This document shows positions 62,348 through 64,000 of a DNA stretch of 64,000 nt, in pieces; the first letter of the stretch is position 1; each line of letters starts with the position of its first letter. Position numbers and translations under genes: made by a program. This stretch comes from Luteimonas terrae (GTDB lineage Bacteria > Pseudomonadota > Gammaproteobacteria > Xanthomonadales > Xanthomonadaceae). The notes beneath the pieces are model-generated. The model ran no database searches. It saw nothing but the letters and a program-made list of their open reading frames with translations, and was not told where the DNA came from. Location: positions 930,001-994,000 of the forward strand of contig NZ_SMTG01000002.1 of NCBI RefSeq assembly GCF_004358165.1. The letters run 5' to 3'.

Positions 62348-62372
62348 GCGTGCCGGAGACCAGCCGGCACGC
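62348..62372. terminator. Hairpin after the ABC/YggN operon
   Basis: 9-bp perfect stem GCGTGCCGG (62348-62356) / CCGGCACGC (62364-62372), 7-nt loop, 7 bp past the stop at 62340. A second stem GGCGGGC / GCCCGCC lies at 62413-62436, facing the convergent fumC. No U-runs. Confidence 0.5.
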
Positions 62373-62451
62373 CTGGCGGGCGTCGCGTTGACGCCGCACT
62401 CGTGGACCGGACGGCGGGCGCGTCGCGATGCCCGCCCTGCAGGTCAAGGTC

Positions 62452-63867
<1,416 letters not shown>

Positions 63868-64000
63868 GTGACCGGCTCCGGAAAATCGGGGAAGACGCGG
63901 CCCGCGGACGCGGGGCGTCGATGACGTGATCTTCCGGCTCGGGCCGTGTGCGTGGCGCGTTGGAACGACGGCGGGACGGGGGAAGATCCGGCTGGCGACA

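Overview
The window is a high-GC chromosomal segment from a gammaproteobacterium, most likely of the Xanthomonadaceae/Lysobacteraceae (Lysobacter or Luteimonas type). Three gene orders point there: rpoE-rseA-mucD-lepA-lepB-(DUF4845)-rnc-era-recO; pabB-mltG-tmk-holB-pilZ; and a two-gene split methionine synthase behind an ArsR-methyltransferase regulator. Coding density is very high and many junctions are 4-bp ATGA or GTGA overlaps. I see no tRNA, rRNA, CRISPR array, insertion sequence, phage gene or integrase.

Layout. 1-11.6 kb: a partial YdbH-like envelope protein, an orphan receiver-Hpt protein, then a long leftward block (recO, GFA protein, era, rnc, DUF4845, lepB, lepA, mucD, rseA, rpoE) headed by a sequence that fits an autoregulated sigma-E promoter. 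11.8-14.9 kb: a FadB/FadJ-like bifunctional enzyme, and a TetR regulator facing a small acidic protein across a palindromic operator. 14.9-21.4 kb: pilZ, holB, tmk, mltG, pabB, uup. 21.4-31 kb: selO, a GST, a DEAD-box helicase, a class I glutamine amidotransferase, trhO, a secreted M17 aminopeptidase and small proteins. 31-40 kb: HD phosphohydrolase, two transporters, a PA2169-type helical-bundle protein, an S9 peptidase, a spermidine-synthase-like protein, a 5'-nucleotidase, an unrecognised membrane/coiled-coil protein and nadK. 40-46.5 kb: the 180-kDa NAD-glutamate dehydrogenase and an acyl-CoA dehydrogenase. 46.7-51.4 kb: SahR-like regulator plus split metH. 51.5-57.2 kb: amidohydrolase lipoprotein, beta-rich envelope protein, DUF2058, slyX, two FKBP isomerases, glutathione peroxidase. 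57.3-62.3 kb: a rightward operon of secreted small protein, YtrA-type GntR, ABC ATPase, permease, two YggN-like (DUF2884) proteins and a DUF4097 protein. 62.4-63.9 kb: fumC.

Most of the window is housekeeping. The less ordinary content lies between genes: three copies of a bipartite GC-rich hairpin element (about 150 bp, same orientation, each just downstream of a stop codon); two pairs of REP-like hairpins; three good operator palindromes next to TetR, ArsR-methyltransferase and GntR genes; and a textbook -35/-10 spacing for sigma-E upstream of rpoE. Within proteins, the oddities are a PIAGT motif in PabB where the E. coli enzyme has PIKGT, NQVD instead of NKVD in Era, a doubled N-terminal domain in one FKBP, and an eight-fold GSGD repeat in the DUF4097 protein.

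All functions come from recognition of motifs and gene order by eye; no search was run.
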